Shown piece after piece: positions 22,661-34,400 of a stretch of DNA of 64,000 nucleotides. The translations under genes were made by a program, and so were the position numbers. The DNA is from Salvator merianae (taxonomy: Eukaryota; Chordata; Lepidosauria; Squamata; Teiidae). Positions within the stretch are counted from its first letter, which is position 1. Every line of letters starts with the position of its first letter. The notes beneath the pieces are model-generated. The model saw only the letters and a program-made list of their open reading frames with translations. It was not told the DNA's origin and did no database searches. The stretch lies in NCBI GenBank assembly GCA_003586115.2, contig QVOM02000116.1:35429946-35493945 (forward strand), read 5' to 3'.

Positions 22661-23232
22661 GGTCTTTTCTGCACTTGCTTGGTATTCTGGAACAAGCTGC
22701 TCCCTAGTATGTTTCTTCTGCATGGGACTAGTGCCATTCTGATCCCACTCCTAGTTTAGTGATGGACCTATTTGAAGAGGTCTTCAAGGATGCTAACATT
22801 GCCTGTTCTGGTCTGGGTGTTGGTAATTCCATGACTAGTCCAGAACCACAGCCCCATCTTTGAAGCTAAAATAAACTTCAAAGATAAGCTCAGAAACTTA
22901 TCCAGGCTTCAAGGATAGAGTTGCAGAATTTTCCATTGTTTCTTATGCAGCCTTTGAAGCTCATCTTCAAAACCATAACATGGGGATAGTTCAGTTCTGC
23001 TCTTGAGCAATGGGGACATGGGCCAAACACAGGGAAGGGTGGGTGGTGCTTGTAGTGGAAGTCCACTTCACCTGGAGTAGAACAGGGAGGCATGTCAACA
23101 TTGCTGCCAAAGTTGGACCAAGCCAACAGAGTTCCAGCCCTTGTAATGCAGGTGACACCTTTTGGGTTTGGACCCAGACAGGCTAGAGTGGATTATTTAA
23201 ACTTTGCCAAGGGAAGGAAGTGCAGAAATGGC
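22661..23232. mobile_element. complete ~572-bp Harbinger-like MITE (family B)
   Basis: Ends GGTCTTTTCTGCACTTGCTTGG and CCAAGGGAAGGAAGTGCAGAAATGGC are inverted, with TAA before the left end. It aligns over its whole length with 27876-28453: aacaagctgctc, gtttagtgatg, cttcaaagat, 'gcattttccattgtt', 'tcacctggagnagaacaggga', 'ggctggagtgg' and 'tatttaaact' occur in the same order. No coding frame, so non-autonomous. Confidence 0.8.
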
Positions 23233-24500
23233 ATGAGATTGTTCTAAGCTAACAGTATTGAGTTCAAGCAGTTTTTGTAACACACATTTCAGTGGTGGCC
23301 AACACAACTGGGTGCAAAAGTTGTTCCTCCCTCTTCCACATGCTTGTTTGTGGGCTTCATTTGAAGTCCAAATGGTGCTGGCAAAGTGTTAGTACTGCAC
23401 TGGACTTGAGACAAAATCCATGAACTATCACATGGCAGGGGAAGAACCTCTGCCTGCACTCACTTGTGCCAGCCAGCCCACTTAGATTTTGTTACACGCC
23501 ATAGTTTGTTGCAACATCAAATATTTGTTGTTTTTGTTTGTTTTTCTGATGGTTTTGATGTAAGGTTGTCTTATAGATCTTCCAGCTAGCTTTTAGAGTT
23601 CCAAAAAAGTAGTTTCTAGTTAAGCACTGAAATATCTCATATAATTGCTATCAGTAGTCATGTGGCACACTCAGCAAAGATTTACCACTGCATTTCGCAT
23701 GTAATTAACTTCACGTTGAGTGATCTAGTTGTAATTAAGCAACTGACAAATTGACTGCTCTGGCAAAATGCTGAGTTGTAAATAAGTGTGGGCCAATCTA
23801 AATATATTGATCTGGTCCTGTAATCCTAATAATGATGAAATGAAAAGAGGAGAAATTGGTTTTGTTGTCAATTAATGTTTGTATTGCTTATGCCTCTACT
23901 TAACCATCAACACGACTTTCTGGGCTGCTCCTTGGTTTTCTTAGACAATGAAACAGACCAGGAAATGTCTGGAGTGTGGGTGATGTACTGCTTGTCGTTA
24001 AGGTGACCGAACACTCAGTTAATCAGAACAGGCTTATTTTGCAGCCTCCGTTGCATCCTCAAGTAGCTGCCTATCAGAGTTTTTTCAGAGTGGCGAATGG
24101 GCTGCTGTCATCTGCCCTGGAAAATCCAATATTGGAGCACTCTGGGAATTTGCCTGTACTAGTTGAGGTTGCTCTTCTTAAGAAGAAACAGATATATAGC
24201 TTGGCGGTATTTCTAGAATCATCATTGGCAGTAGAAACCAAGCAGCTTCAGTGGCTTCAAGTGCCTATAACCAGTTTTGCCTGGTGTACTAGCTGCCGCC
24301 CTGCCTAAGCAGGAATAGCCTATCTATTGCTGACCATGCTATAGTAACCTTACTACTGGATTACTGTTACACACATTATGTGGGGCTACCCTTATAACTG
24401 CTCCAGAAGCTCTTGGCTGATCCTTGCAAATATGTTTTGTCCTAAATAGTTAGCTCTTGTACCACATCTGCCCTGGTATTTTGTACATGCTCAGAGGCAC
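23233..24500. other. unassigned non-coding DNA
   Basis: No gene or repeat family recognised. The 110-codon frame at 23976-24308 lacks splice or domain support. Confidence 0.4.
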
Positions 24501-24912
24501 ACCCATTAAAAAGGATTGTTCATCTAAGTGGTATTTAAAAACAGGGGAAAATGCAGGCACTTACCTGACCAGACACTTGCTCCTGCAATGGCACAGTGCA
24601 TACATCCAAGTACCGGAAGTGCACAATCACTGTTCCTGACACATATGCAGTGGCCATTTTCAGCCCAGTTTGGCCTTACACACGAGAGGTGGCCATTTCT
24701 AAGATGGCGGATCTTGGGAGCAAATGTCCAATCTAGGTAAGTGCTTTCACTATGTAGGGAAAATCCAGCTAAGGAGCTGTTTTTCCCGCAATAAAAATAT
24801 TTCAGGATTTCACTCATTATCCCGGGGCTATGTTAGGATTTCCATAGACACACATGGCAATGCCAACATGGTGCTGGGATAATCCTGAGTTATAGGCCCT
24901 GTCTGGATGCAG
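24501..24912. mobile_element. MITE (family E/D composite)
   Basis: Contains CACTTACCTGACCAGACACTTGCTCC facing GGGAGCAAATGTCCAATCTAGGTAAGTG, an inverted pair of about 25 bp shared with 46993-47193, and then a D-type end 'ataggccctgtctggatg'. Central 'ggccattttcagcc' and 'ccatttctaagatggcgg' blocks recur in the 47 kb copy. Confidence 0.6.
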
Positions 24913-25667
24913 CCAAACTTTTTTCAAGCACTTCTTATAAGGCAGTATGCTTAAAGTTGTGTTGAATCTGTACAATAATATAACCCTTGTTAGTTTTCGG
25001 GGGGGATTTCCCTTTATTCTTTTAGGGAGTGACATTTAGTAGATATATTAGGGACCTTTTAGTTCCTTTTATCTTAAAATGCTTCAGTTTCAAACCTTCT
25101 TCAGATGTACTGATGGAAAACAGAATCTTTTAAATGTGGGTTTTCAATTTGCTGATCTCAGTAAAATGGGATGTGTGATAAAATAGCTGAAACAGCACAA
25201 TGTAATCGTAAATGCAGTTTAGTCATGTTGGCTAGATAAGAGAAATGCACTGAGCCTAGAGTGGTGAAAAACAATCATATGATCTTTAGATGATGAGCCC
25301 ACATCAACATTTTGATGTGGGTTAGGAATGCTCTGGGGGCATGGCATATTAGACTATGACATTGTTGAAGTTCAGGCAAAACCCAGTTAGTTTGTGTGAT
25401 GTAAAACTGAAGTTCTTCTTTGAGATGGACTCCAAACCAAGCTGTGCCCAAAACAGTATATTTGGGAGTTTTGTTGTTTGCTGGCATATTCTGACTTGAG
25501 CAGAAGGAGTGTAAAACTTCATCAAGCTACATATATCCAAATGTTATAATAGTGCTAAGGACTACTATAATATGTTTAGAGAAGTGAATTTGGAATAAAG
25601 GGTTACCAACTTGCATGCAGTCATGAAGATCACTGAGGACTCAAGGAGCAAGGACTATCTTTCTAAT
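24913..25667. other. unassigned non-coding DNA
   Basis: No gene or clear repeat. Confidence 0.4.
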
Positions 25668-25670
25668 TTA

Positions 25671-25700
25671 GGGCCTTTCTGCACTTACCTTAAATCCGTA
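25671..25700. mobile_element. isolated Harbinger-like terminus (family A)
   Basis: GGGCCTTTCTGCACTTACCT immediately after TTA (25668-25670): the cleanest example of the shared terminus in the window. The rest of the element is not evident. Confidence 0.6.
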
Positions 25701-25872
25701 AACTCTTTCTATTGTATGTATATCACTGTGAGTATATATGATGTTTTCAGAATTTCATAAGCAAACAGAAGTCCTCTGTTCTCATGGAGCATCCACTATG
25801 ATGAAGAGAAACCAGTAATGATGGTGAAGGATGAGTATGAAGAATGCTGTCATATCTGCTCAAACCTGGGTA

Positions 25873-26432
25873 GAGGCACTTTTTGCACTTACCTATGGAT
25901 CAGACCACAGAGGGATCCAGAGGCATGTGCTGACACTAGTGTGGACCAGCAGAAGCTCTGCCCCATGCTAGAATTCTTTGTCCACATTAGATGAAACTAT
26001 GGAGTGGGACAGAGTGCCAAAATGAGGACCTATTCTAGTCCTGCAGTGAATCTCTTGGAAGAGGTCCTCGGCTGGACTACTGTTACTATTTCAGACTATG
26101 AAGGGCCTATAAACAGCATGCCCCTGTAGCCTGGAACAGACTGGAGGAGGCTTTTCAGCAGTGCGTAAGGAAGTGCCATTGGAAGTAGCGTCAAAAGTTG
26201 ATGCTCACCAAAAAAGACCTGACCAGAAACTTCAAAAGCCGGGAACTTTTCTGGCCAGCCTTTGAAGGCTAGGCCCAGCCTTTGAAACCAGCAGCTGGAG
26301 CTGGGATGGCATGATCTGTCCAAAATGCAAGTAACCCTTATCCTACAATGTGGCTGGTCCAGCCCAGCATGGGCCAGACTACCTAGCACAGGATAGCATG
26401 GAATGGAATAACCCCTGCCATATAGAAATGGC
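25873..26432. mobile_element. Harbinger-like MITE (family A/B relative)
   Basis: Left end GAGGCACTTTTTGCACTTACC and right end ATATAGAAATGGCC form imperfect inverted termini. The interior holds family blocks ('gtggaccagc', 'atggatcagaccacag', 'agcctttgaa' twice). Confidence 0.6.
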
Positions 26433-26877
26433 CAGAGTTCCATATGAATGTGTGGGTTAGGGGTGAGGATGGGGTGATGATGGAGTGGGTCATTGTGAGC
26501 AGTTGAATTTAAGTCATTTGTGGTGCATAAAACATCCTGAATTAAGTGTTGGGGAGAAGAGTTTACTCTAGCATAGTTTGCAAAGAATTCCCTGGTTACT
26601 TGGAAATATTTTTATGTACCACAAATGCAGTGATGGTAGGACAGTTAACAGAAGCTGGAGCTGAGACTAGCTGTAGAAATCGCCAGTGGCAGGTGAAACA
26701 CTGACTGGAATCCTGTATTATTCACACTCAGGATTCGGTCAGGGCTGTCAGATAATCAGCCAAACGAATTATCCGAGCAACACAAATAGCCTTCCCAAAG
26801 GCAAGTGTATCTGATATTTGACTGATTTTTAGCCAAAGTTGGGAGTTCTGATCCAGCGCCATTGAGCAGAGTGGAAC
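26433..26877. other. unassigned non-coding DNA
   Basis: Nothing recognised. Confidence 0.4.
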
Positions 26878-26879
26878 TA

Positions 26880-27215
26880 TGTCCAGACAGGGATTAAAAA
26901 GCACTATTATGTCATGGCAGTGTTGAGATTGCCTCACATATCGGTAGCAACCCCAACATAACTGTGTGATTCGGCAGCGTGGTCCTACTGAATAAAATGG
27001 TCTCCTGAACATGCACAAGGACAAATCTGATGTGGAAATGGCCATTGCGCATGTGCGGGAGTCAGCACGCACACACATCTGGGTATTTCATGCAATCAAA
27101 ATACCCAGATGTGCAAGTCACACCAGGTGCTTGTTGTCTGGGCGACAAGCAATATTCCAGAGGACTGTACTCTGGAATATCGCTAAATTGTGTGATTTTC
27201 AGGTTGGGACTGACT
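26880..27215. mobile_element. Harbinger-like MITE (family D)
   Basis: Begins GTCCAGACAGGG. Contains ACTGAATAAAATGGTCTCC, GCGCATGTGCGGG and a perfect 15-bp inverted pair (CACATCTGGGTATTT at 27074-27088, AAATACCCAGATGTG at 27099-27113). Ends near the paired 'caatattccagagg' / 'ctggaatatcgc' block. Confidence 0.7.
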
Positions 27216-27875
27216 ACTAAGAAAATTTAGTAGGGTACAGTACATGTTAGCTATCTGTGGATTGTAGAATGGGGAGAGAGGAGTGAATTTAGGCTGTGGG
27301 CTACCCAGTGTGCCTTTAACATTTGGGCAGTCATACTAAGCTGATGGCCATTTATAATCTGGCTGTTAAAGCATCCTGGTACAATGCCGCCTGCTGCTCT
27401 TTGTGTGCAGTACTGCTTCTATGCTTTCCATTAAGTTAGTTTTTAAAGCCTGCCTTTATCTGTAGCTTAAACCCAGCTGAGATGCTGACATGTCTTTGAG
27501 GATGTGCTTGTTTTTCTCACATCCCCATGTTGGTATGATTTTAATGCTGCTGCTAAGATCCATCTTTGCTCAGAAAGGGATTTTCACCCACCCATTAAAT
27601 GACCACATTTCTGATCTTCACTGCATTGCTTATCTTCAAGGATTGAGGTTTATATAGTTGTCTGAAGCATACAAAAGGAGCATGTAAGTAGGCAGTCTTT
27701 GCAGAAGGATAAAAAAGATACGAAATAAAATCACCGAAAGCAGGAACTCTCAAAACAGCCCAGTGAGGAATGAATATGTTTTATGGACATAAGAGACTCA
27801 CTGAATGTTAAGGCAGGGAGTAAGAGATGGAAAACTAGGCTGGTGGGGAGTGGAATAATGATCTGGAGAAGTTTA
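27216..27875. other. unassigned non-coding DNA
   Basis: Nothing recognised. Confidence 0.4.
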
Positions 27876-28453
27876 TGGTCTTTCTGCACCTCCCTGGTAT
27901 ACTGAAACAAGCTGCTCACTATTATACTTCTTCCACAAGGACCAGCGCCATGCTGGTCCAAATCCATCCTAAGGGCTTCCTATCCTGGTTTAGTGATGAA
28001 CCAGGTTTAAATAGGTTTACAAACATTCTAACACCATCTACTCGGGTCCAGATGTTGATCAGGTCTTCTGGTCCAGAGCAAGGAAGATGCCATAGCCAAT
28101 TTTGGAAGCTTGCATGAACTTCAAAGATGGGGCTGCAGCATTTTCCATTGTTCCTTATGCATGCTCTGAAGATCATCTTTGAAATCTTCATATGGAAGTA
28201 ATTCAGCCATGCCCTCATGCACTGGACATGACATTGGAGCAATACGGACATGGGCCAACTGCGGGGTAGGATGAGTAGCACTTGTGACAGAAGTACTTTT
28301 CACCTGGAGCAGAACAGGGACGGTGCACCTGCATTGCTGCCCAGACAATGGCATTCCAGCCCTTACAGTGCAGAGCACCCACTGGACTTCGACCAGGACA
28401 GGCTGGAGTGGTCTATTTAAACTGCTCCAAGGGAGGACAGTGCAGAAACAGCC
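27876..28453. mobile_element. complete ~578-bp Harbinger-like MITE (family B)
   Basis: Flanked by TTA on both sides (27873-27875, 28454-28456). Termini TGGTCTTTCTGCACC and GTGCAGAAACAGCC are inverted. Same length and block order as 22661-23232, in the same orientation. Lacks a transposase. Confidence 0.8.
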
Positions 28454-28699
28454 TTAGTTACAAACTGTTTAACTAGGAATATAGTGCATGGAGCTGTATT
28501 TGGCCGTAGATGTCCATCCTGACTCTTGTGTTTTTTCCTTGTCTCCTTGAAAGAAGGCATTTCTGTGCCTTTTCCCACAGAACTCAATGCATTCAGGTGA
28601 CTTCATTCTTGTTCTTCTTCCTTCTCTTCCCCCTCCCCTCCTCTTCCTCCTGCTTTTTCTTTTTCTTCTGCAGCTTGTCTTTCTGAAACGTATTTACTT

Positions 28700-28765
28700 C
28701 TTGCTTTATTTATTTACAGTGCTTATATTCCACCTTTCCTCCAAAGAACCCAAGGTGATGTGCAA
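28700..28765 (-). mobile_element. L2-type LINE 3'-end fragment
   Basis: TTTATTTATTTACAGTGCTTATATTCCACCTTTCCTCCAAAGAACCC-type sequence is the reverse complement of an L2 tail. A short (CACA)n tract follows at 28778-28794. Confidence 0.55.
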
Positions 28766-29670
28766 AGTTCACCCATCGCACACACATACACACATTGTAT
28801 CATCACCTAACAGCCGAATAGGCAATGCCTGGCCCAAGAGGGGCACCACACCCCAACATCCTATCCTGATCCTCTAGCTGCTACATTGTGCTGGTTGTGT
28901 AGTGTCAGAGTTGCATGCTTGTTCAGCATTCTGCTACACATCCTCGGCTTGCTGTGTGCTTGCTTTTTTCTCCATTTGTGTAAGACGATCACTTTTCTAG
29001 GCGTGCTTGGCAGAGAAAGATCCCTCCTGGCCACATTCATCTGCATGTGCAACATTTCCTGTATGCTACTGTAGTGCCCCCAAGCAGTGTGATGGCAAAC
29101 ATCTGCTTATCACTCTTGGCTACATTTATTGCCTTTCTTCACCATGCAGCCCTGGGAGCTTTCATGTAAAATTGGGTCTGCTTTTAATGCTTATGAAACA
29201 TGAAAGAACTTTTGCTTTCTCCCTTTTTTTTTTTTTTAACGTTGAGATAGACGGAAACCTTTTTACTTTGCTGGTTGCTGTGAAAGATTTGCCAAGAGAC
29301 AGTTTGTTTTGTATGAGGGCTTCTCATTCTTCCACATGACTGCAGTGGTTTGATGTTGGAACACTTGCCAATGTTACATATATATACATAAAAAAAGATA
29401 AAGAGTTGTCATTAACAATAAGATAGGAAAAGAGCTATGGGAACCCTTAACCACACCAAAAGCCTTTTGGAAACTTATGATTTTTGTTGCTTACATAGTG
29501 TCTGGATAACAATTTTTATTAGGTTGGCCTTCTTGGATATTATTTGGCACAAGCAGCAGCTGACTAGAAAATGTTTGATTTGTGTGCCTAAACACTTGGG
29601 GAAAAGACAGATCTGGATCTGTTGGTAGACTTCTAAGTAATTGAAGAGAGCAGTTAGAATTCTGTCTTTT
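28766..29670. other. unassigned non-coding DNA
   Basis: No exon or family recognised; one T-run at 29225-29238. Confidence 0.4.
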
Positions 29671-29750
29671 GGGCTCTTTCTGCACTGGGCCTTATTCCAG
29701 ATTATATCCAGGAATAGTGATGGTAGGGCTACCATGGTCTGCACTATCAT
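29671..29750. mobile_element. half copy of family-A hairpin MITE
   Basis: GGGCTCTTTCTGCACTGGGCCTT followed by 'attatatccaggaatag' and 'atggtctgcactatcatgcag', one arm of the 10135-10314 element plus the start of the other. Confidence 0.65.
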
Positions 29751-30180
29751 GCAGCATCAACACATTAGGTCCTAAGTTCCTCGAAAATGATTGCTAAAAA
29801 GAAGAAAGCTTGGGTAACCATATAATTTGCTCTTGCTATTTAGTTCTGGAACTTGAAAACAAATCTGTTCTCCTGTGTCCGAGGTACTATACAGATTTTC
29901 ATTTCAGCCTTGGAAGATTTTTACATGCAATGGAATTTAGGGGCATTGTACCCAAAGAGATTTGTCTCTTTCTCATTTAACAGTGTATGATGATGCTTTT
30001 GTGCCACACTGAGTTATACTGGTGTCACTGGTGTTATACAGGGTGTCACTGGTGTAATTTTCCCCTTGCTCTTTACGAAATGTCCCTTTGGTATACTTGT
30101 TACTGAGATTTTAAAAGCTATTCTAAGTTATTTTGCATGATTTTTAATCTAGGCCAAATCAGAGCAAAAAATATGGGCTG
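29751..30180. other. unassigned non-coding DNA
   Basis: Nothing recognised. Confidence 0.4.
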
Positions 30181-30320
30181 GCAATTTATTTACTTACTTA
30201 CTTCACAGTATTTACATTTGCCCTACATTGGAGGGTCTCAGGGTGGTTCACAATATTCAATAAAACATCAAAAATTGTAAAGATATGATAAAATCAATAA
30301 AATGTAATTCATAAGTAAAA
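30181..30320 (-). mobile_element. L2-type LINE 3'-end fragment
   Basis: TTTATTTACTTACTTAC, then 'tatttacatttgccct', 'gggtctcagggtggttcacaa', and 'aataaaacatcaaaa': the reverse complement of an L2 tail (GGCTCAGGGCGG-type motif). Confidence 0.65.
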
Positions 30321-30539
30321 TATTAATTATCCTCCTTCCCTATTCAAAACTGGATGCTTCTTAAGTTCCAAAATCTGAAACTCCCTCTGATACACAGTAT
30401 CTTCATCTTGTGTGAATTCAGTTTCAGTTTTCTGGGCCACATCTAGCCTATTACTGCTTCAGCAGTCAAACACCTGAACTGCCTCCCCTGACTCAGATGG
30501 AATGGGGAGCTAGAATTGAGTGCCATGAACATATTGATG

Positions 30540-31080
30540 GCATCTCACTCCAGCTCTCCTAATGACCTTTTCTTTAGCTTCATATAGATTTTGCAGACTA
30601 TAGTGAATAGAAATGATCCCTGGAGAACTCCACTGTGAGTTCCCAGGGTGTCAAGAAACAGTTCCTCATTGTTACTTCTCTGGAGTCTACCTCATTTTCA
30701 AGAGACAGGAATAAAAACATGTCCCCAATTCTTAGTCCCTGAAGTTGCTCTAATAAGATCTCAAAAGCATCTGATAGACTGAGGAGAACCCAAAGGGTTG
30801 CATTTACCCTATCTCTTTCCCAATAAAGATCATCCATCAGGGTGACTAATTCTGTCTCAGTGCTATAACTCCGTCTGAAGCCAGACTGAAATGAGTTTAG
30901 ATATTCCATTTCCCTTAAGCATGCCCGCAGCTGAGGATTCCCCACTGATTCCAGTATTTTGTCCGTAAAGGTGATACTGGCAACTTCATGATAGTTCTTT
31001 TAATACTTCTGGATCCAGAAAGGTTCTCTTAAGGAGAGATTGTACTTCAGCTTCCTCCATCTCTGTCACCACCCCCTCCC
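30540..31080 (-). pseudogene. L2-type LINE reverse transcriptase relic
   Basis: The minus strand encodes YLNSFQSGFRRSYSTETELV, then LMDDLYWERDR and TLWVLLSLSDAFEILL (30598-30945). This corresponds to the RT core of L2-clade LINEs, where the last block holds the first catalytic Asp region ('LLDLSAAFD'). In this copy the block reads LLSLSDAFE, so the motif is degraded. Frameshifts lie on both sides. With the tails at 30181-30320 it may derive from one element rearranged by deletion. Confidence 0.75.
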
Positions 31081-31396
31081 ATAACAAGTCATCTGCTAGT
31101 TTTTATTAGTCATTTTATTTTATTTTATTTGCCATTTATTTTCATTTGCTTGGATTAGTAATTTTATGCAGATGTCATCTAAATGTGCTGACACAGACCA
31201 GATTTCTTGATGTTGCCCTTCTTTCAGAGTTGTTCTGAGGATCCAGCTGTTGTTGGAAAGTTCAGCCGGAAGCTGCAATTAAAAAATAAATTGCAACATG
31301 CTCTAAGCTTCCTTGAGATCAAATTTCTCCCCTTTTGATTTGGAATCAAAATTCCAGAAACTTCTAGCAATCTTTCCAGTGATTATTCAGTTAATT
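31081..31396. other. unassigned non-coding DNA
   Basis: AT-rich TTTTATTTTATTT stretch near 31110-31140 could be LINE tail debris. No gene. Confidence 0.4.
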
Positions 31397-31451
31397 AGGG
31401 AGGGAGGGAGGAAGGAAGGAAGGAAGAAAAGAAGGAAAGAAGGAAAGAAAG
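31397..31451. repeat. (GGGA)n / (GGAA)n microsatellite
   Basis: GGGA units change into GGAA and GAAA units. Confidence 0.95.
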
Positions 31452-31852
31452 ATTGATTTTATGTCCATTAACTAATGCAGTCCCAACTGTTCAGGCATTA
31501 CTAATGTGGAATAATAAGATCTTAGCAGATCATTAACTTTCTGGACAGGCTGCTTACCAGGCAAATTTATTGTATCTCTGTTACTGAATGTATTCTGGAG
31601 AAGCCTTGCTACATCAACCTAAAGATCTTTCTCAAGCAGTATTAACTACAGTATACAGAAAACCCATAAAGGATCCCAAGGGACATTTGCCCTCTTGCCA
31701 CTGTTACCTTCCTTGAGAGCTGCATAGCTGTCTAAAGTATTGGAGGTTGTATGCTTTGAAAGACCATTGGCTGGGAGACAGTAGGCAAGGATTAAGGTTG
31801 TCTCATGATTTTTGATGAGTTTCCTGTGTTAGCAAAACACAGTGCAAAAAGG
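31452..31852. other. unassigned non-coding DNA
   Basis: Nothing recognised. Confidence 0.4.
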
Positions 31853-31922
31853 CCACTGATCTATTTATCTATTTAATAGGCTTATATAGCACTGATTGCA
31901 AATGACTCTACATAGTTTACTG
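31853..31922 (-). mobile_element. LINE tail fragment, L2-like
   Basis: 'tttatctatttaataggctt' followed by 'atatagcactgattgcaaat' and 'ctctacatagtttac' resembles a reversed L2-type 3' end. Confidence 0.45.
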
Positions 31923-32261
31923 GCATTGGCCCAGTCCAGCAGGGTGCTTCCTTTTTGCCACCAATGGTATTTAGAGATGTAAGAAAACAGAAGGGTACGA
32001 TCATATTTACTGGCTTTGTGGGGAAAGCTTTGGACAATGTGATTTCATTTTTTTGAGTTTGGTGATATAATCTAGATGACCATTACCAAACCAACTTGGA
32101 CAAACACCATGCAAACTGGTCTACAAGCTTTGGCAAATGTAATGATGACATCTTGTTCAATTTGTGTCAAATGCTGCTGTGGGAATGTGGACATTGGTTG
32201 TGCAAAATCTCCATCAAAGCATCTATTTATTGTTTGCAATATCCACATTTTGCCTTTCTTC

Positions 32262-32345
32262 TGAGGTACCCAGGTGATGCACATTTTTATCCTCTCCTCC
32301 AGTTTATCCTCACAGCAGATCTTTAAGGTAGGCCAGGCAGAAAAA
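32262..32345 (-). mobile_element. L2/MIR-type 3' core fragment
   Basis: 'tttatcctcacagcagatct' and 'aaggtaggccaggcag' match the conserved 'TATCCTCACAACAAC..GTGAGGTAGG' core of L2-related 3' ends. Confidence 0.55.
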
Positions 32346-32616
32346 AAATTAGACTCACCAGCGTTCCTGAATTTTGTGAAACTGGTTTATTACATGCAAA
32401 AGGTAAGAAATTCCAGTTTTTTATATCTCTGTAAAACCATCCATATTTCAGCCCATGGAATGCAGGGTTCAAACAAAGGGAGAACAGATGCCACAGTCAT
32501 AGAAATGGTGATTGGATCAAAGTTTCTGAATACGTTTAGTGACATAAGTGAGTTCTAAAGCTTGTTTACTCAGCCGTTTGGATCCTAGCTTATAGCTGTA
32601 CATGCTACACTGGAGT
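32346..32616. other. unassigned non-coding DNA
   Basis: Nothing recognised. Confidence 0.35.
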
Positions 32617-32665
32617 AACTATGGCTCAGTGGTAGAGCAACGGTCTTCAGAGTAGAGGATTGCAC
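32617..32665 (+). mobile_element. SINE head fragment (family S1)
   Basis: ATGGCTCAGTGGTAGAGCA is the tRNA-like A-box half of the S1 SINE. The body is absent. Confidence 0.55.
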
Positions 32666-34400
32666 ATAGGGGTGTGTGAAATGCATGTTTGACAAACGCA
32701 AATAGGATTTAGAGGCCCAGGATTATTAGGTTCATTCACTAACAGGTTCACTAACAACCTGGCTATGATTGGTTGCATTTGCTTACTCACAAGTAGAACC
32801 ACAAAGTTGGGAACTTAACTGCCTTCTGTTCTCATTGCTGCTGCCATTATAGGGTCCTTTGTGTGTGAGCACATGTGTGATAGTGCAGATGTGCATGATG
32901 TCATAATACATGTACAGAGAGCCTTGGTGTGTTTTTGCACATGCATGATGACACCACACTCATGATCACTGGCATCATGTGAATGTGCACTGTTGCACAC
33001 TGCAGGTGTGCCCACAACAATGAGAGCAGAAAGCATCTTGCTGGAAGGAAGGCAACAATAAATCACTTGTGTATCTGCCAAGAATGTTGAATGGATGTGT
33101 TCACGTAGTCACTTAGAGCCGACCCAGATATAATGGTATCAGACAGCAATACTGCAATAAGCCTTAGGCAATTTCAAAAAAGTTGAAATTTCAAGGATCG
33201 GGTTACACGTGCATTATGTTCTCAGTGTGTTGCAGTTTTACATGCAAACATAGAAAATAGAGACTTTGATTGCCTTAAGTATGAGCATCATCATTTTGAT
33301 AAGATGGCATAATGTCTGTACTGAAGGGTGTCTGGGGACTGAAAGGCTGATTTTCTCCAGGCTTTAATATTTGGTAGTATGATAATATCCTGTATATTAC
33401 TATGTATAAGAGGCAACCCATTCAGCACTGTACGTGTAGTCAAAGGAAAGCTTCAACAGCTGCAAAATTAGTTTGTCAATAGTTTTACATGCTTCAGTTG
33501 GCATAAAATGTATCTTTCTGGAAGAGTTCATTTTTCCCCTCACATTTCACACACACACAGAGGCACACATACTCACAATTTGCATCTGAACCTCATTTAT
33601 TCTTTATATTTATATGTATGTTAAAATGATCTGCCATCTGGTTGACTATTCAGTTCTGTGAAACGATGACAGTTTGAAAGATAAATAGTGCAGTAGGTAT
33701 TGATTTCAGCAGGAGTAACAATATTTGGTCTTGTCCTATCCTAGCAAATATTTTGAAACCTCTTACTGCATGGTTGCTCTGCATGTATAATATGATACAG
33801 AACTGTTATGGGAACTGCTCTAGACGTGTGCATTTAGCAGCATTCCCACATATATGCAGAAGTTTTAAGGACTACTGGTTTAGTTTAACTGATAGCAGAT
33901 GACCCCAAGGAAAGGGAAAATGCTTTCTTATTTCAATACGAAGCTTCTTCATCAAAATATAAAAGGTACATAGAAAATAATTTTATTATGCAGCTAGAGG
34001 CAATAGTATTCAAAGTTTCAGAGTTGGGTGAATTAGTCAAACAGTAAAGTAACTCAAAGAGTGAGATTCCCATAGTGACTAAACAGTAACTTGTAGCAAG
34101 CAAAGAAGTCTTAACTATGGCCAGAGCAAACAGGACACAAGACAGAATTAGAACAAAGTCACCAGCTCTACTAGCTGATACAGAGCAATGGAAATATAGC
34201 AGAGATGCTAACAAGTTTAGGGAAGCAGGGAGATCTTCAAGACCAATTGGTAAGTGAAGAGATATAGACCACAGGGAAGATTTTAATGTAAAATGAAGGC
34301 GTGGGTCAGAGATGAGAGAAATGGACTTAGGAAAGGAAAAAGAGGGATTATTCGTGTCTCATGGTCTTCTCTTGATCAGGGATGTGTTTTGCAATACAAA
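32666..34400. other. unassigned non-coding DNA
   Basis: The part at 32860-33010 is rich in alternating 'gcatgatg', 'cacatgtgtg' words and recalls the segment at 2700-2820, perhaps a decayed MITE interior. The rest is AT-rich and unassigned. Confidence 0.4.
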
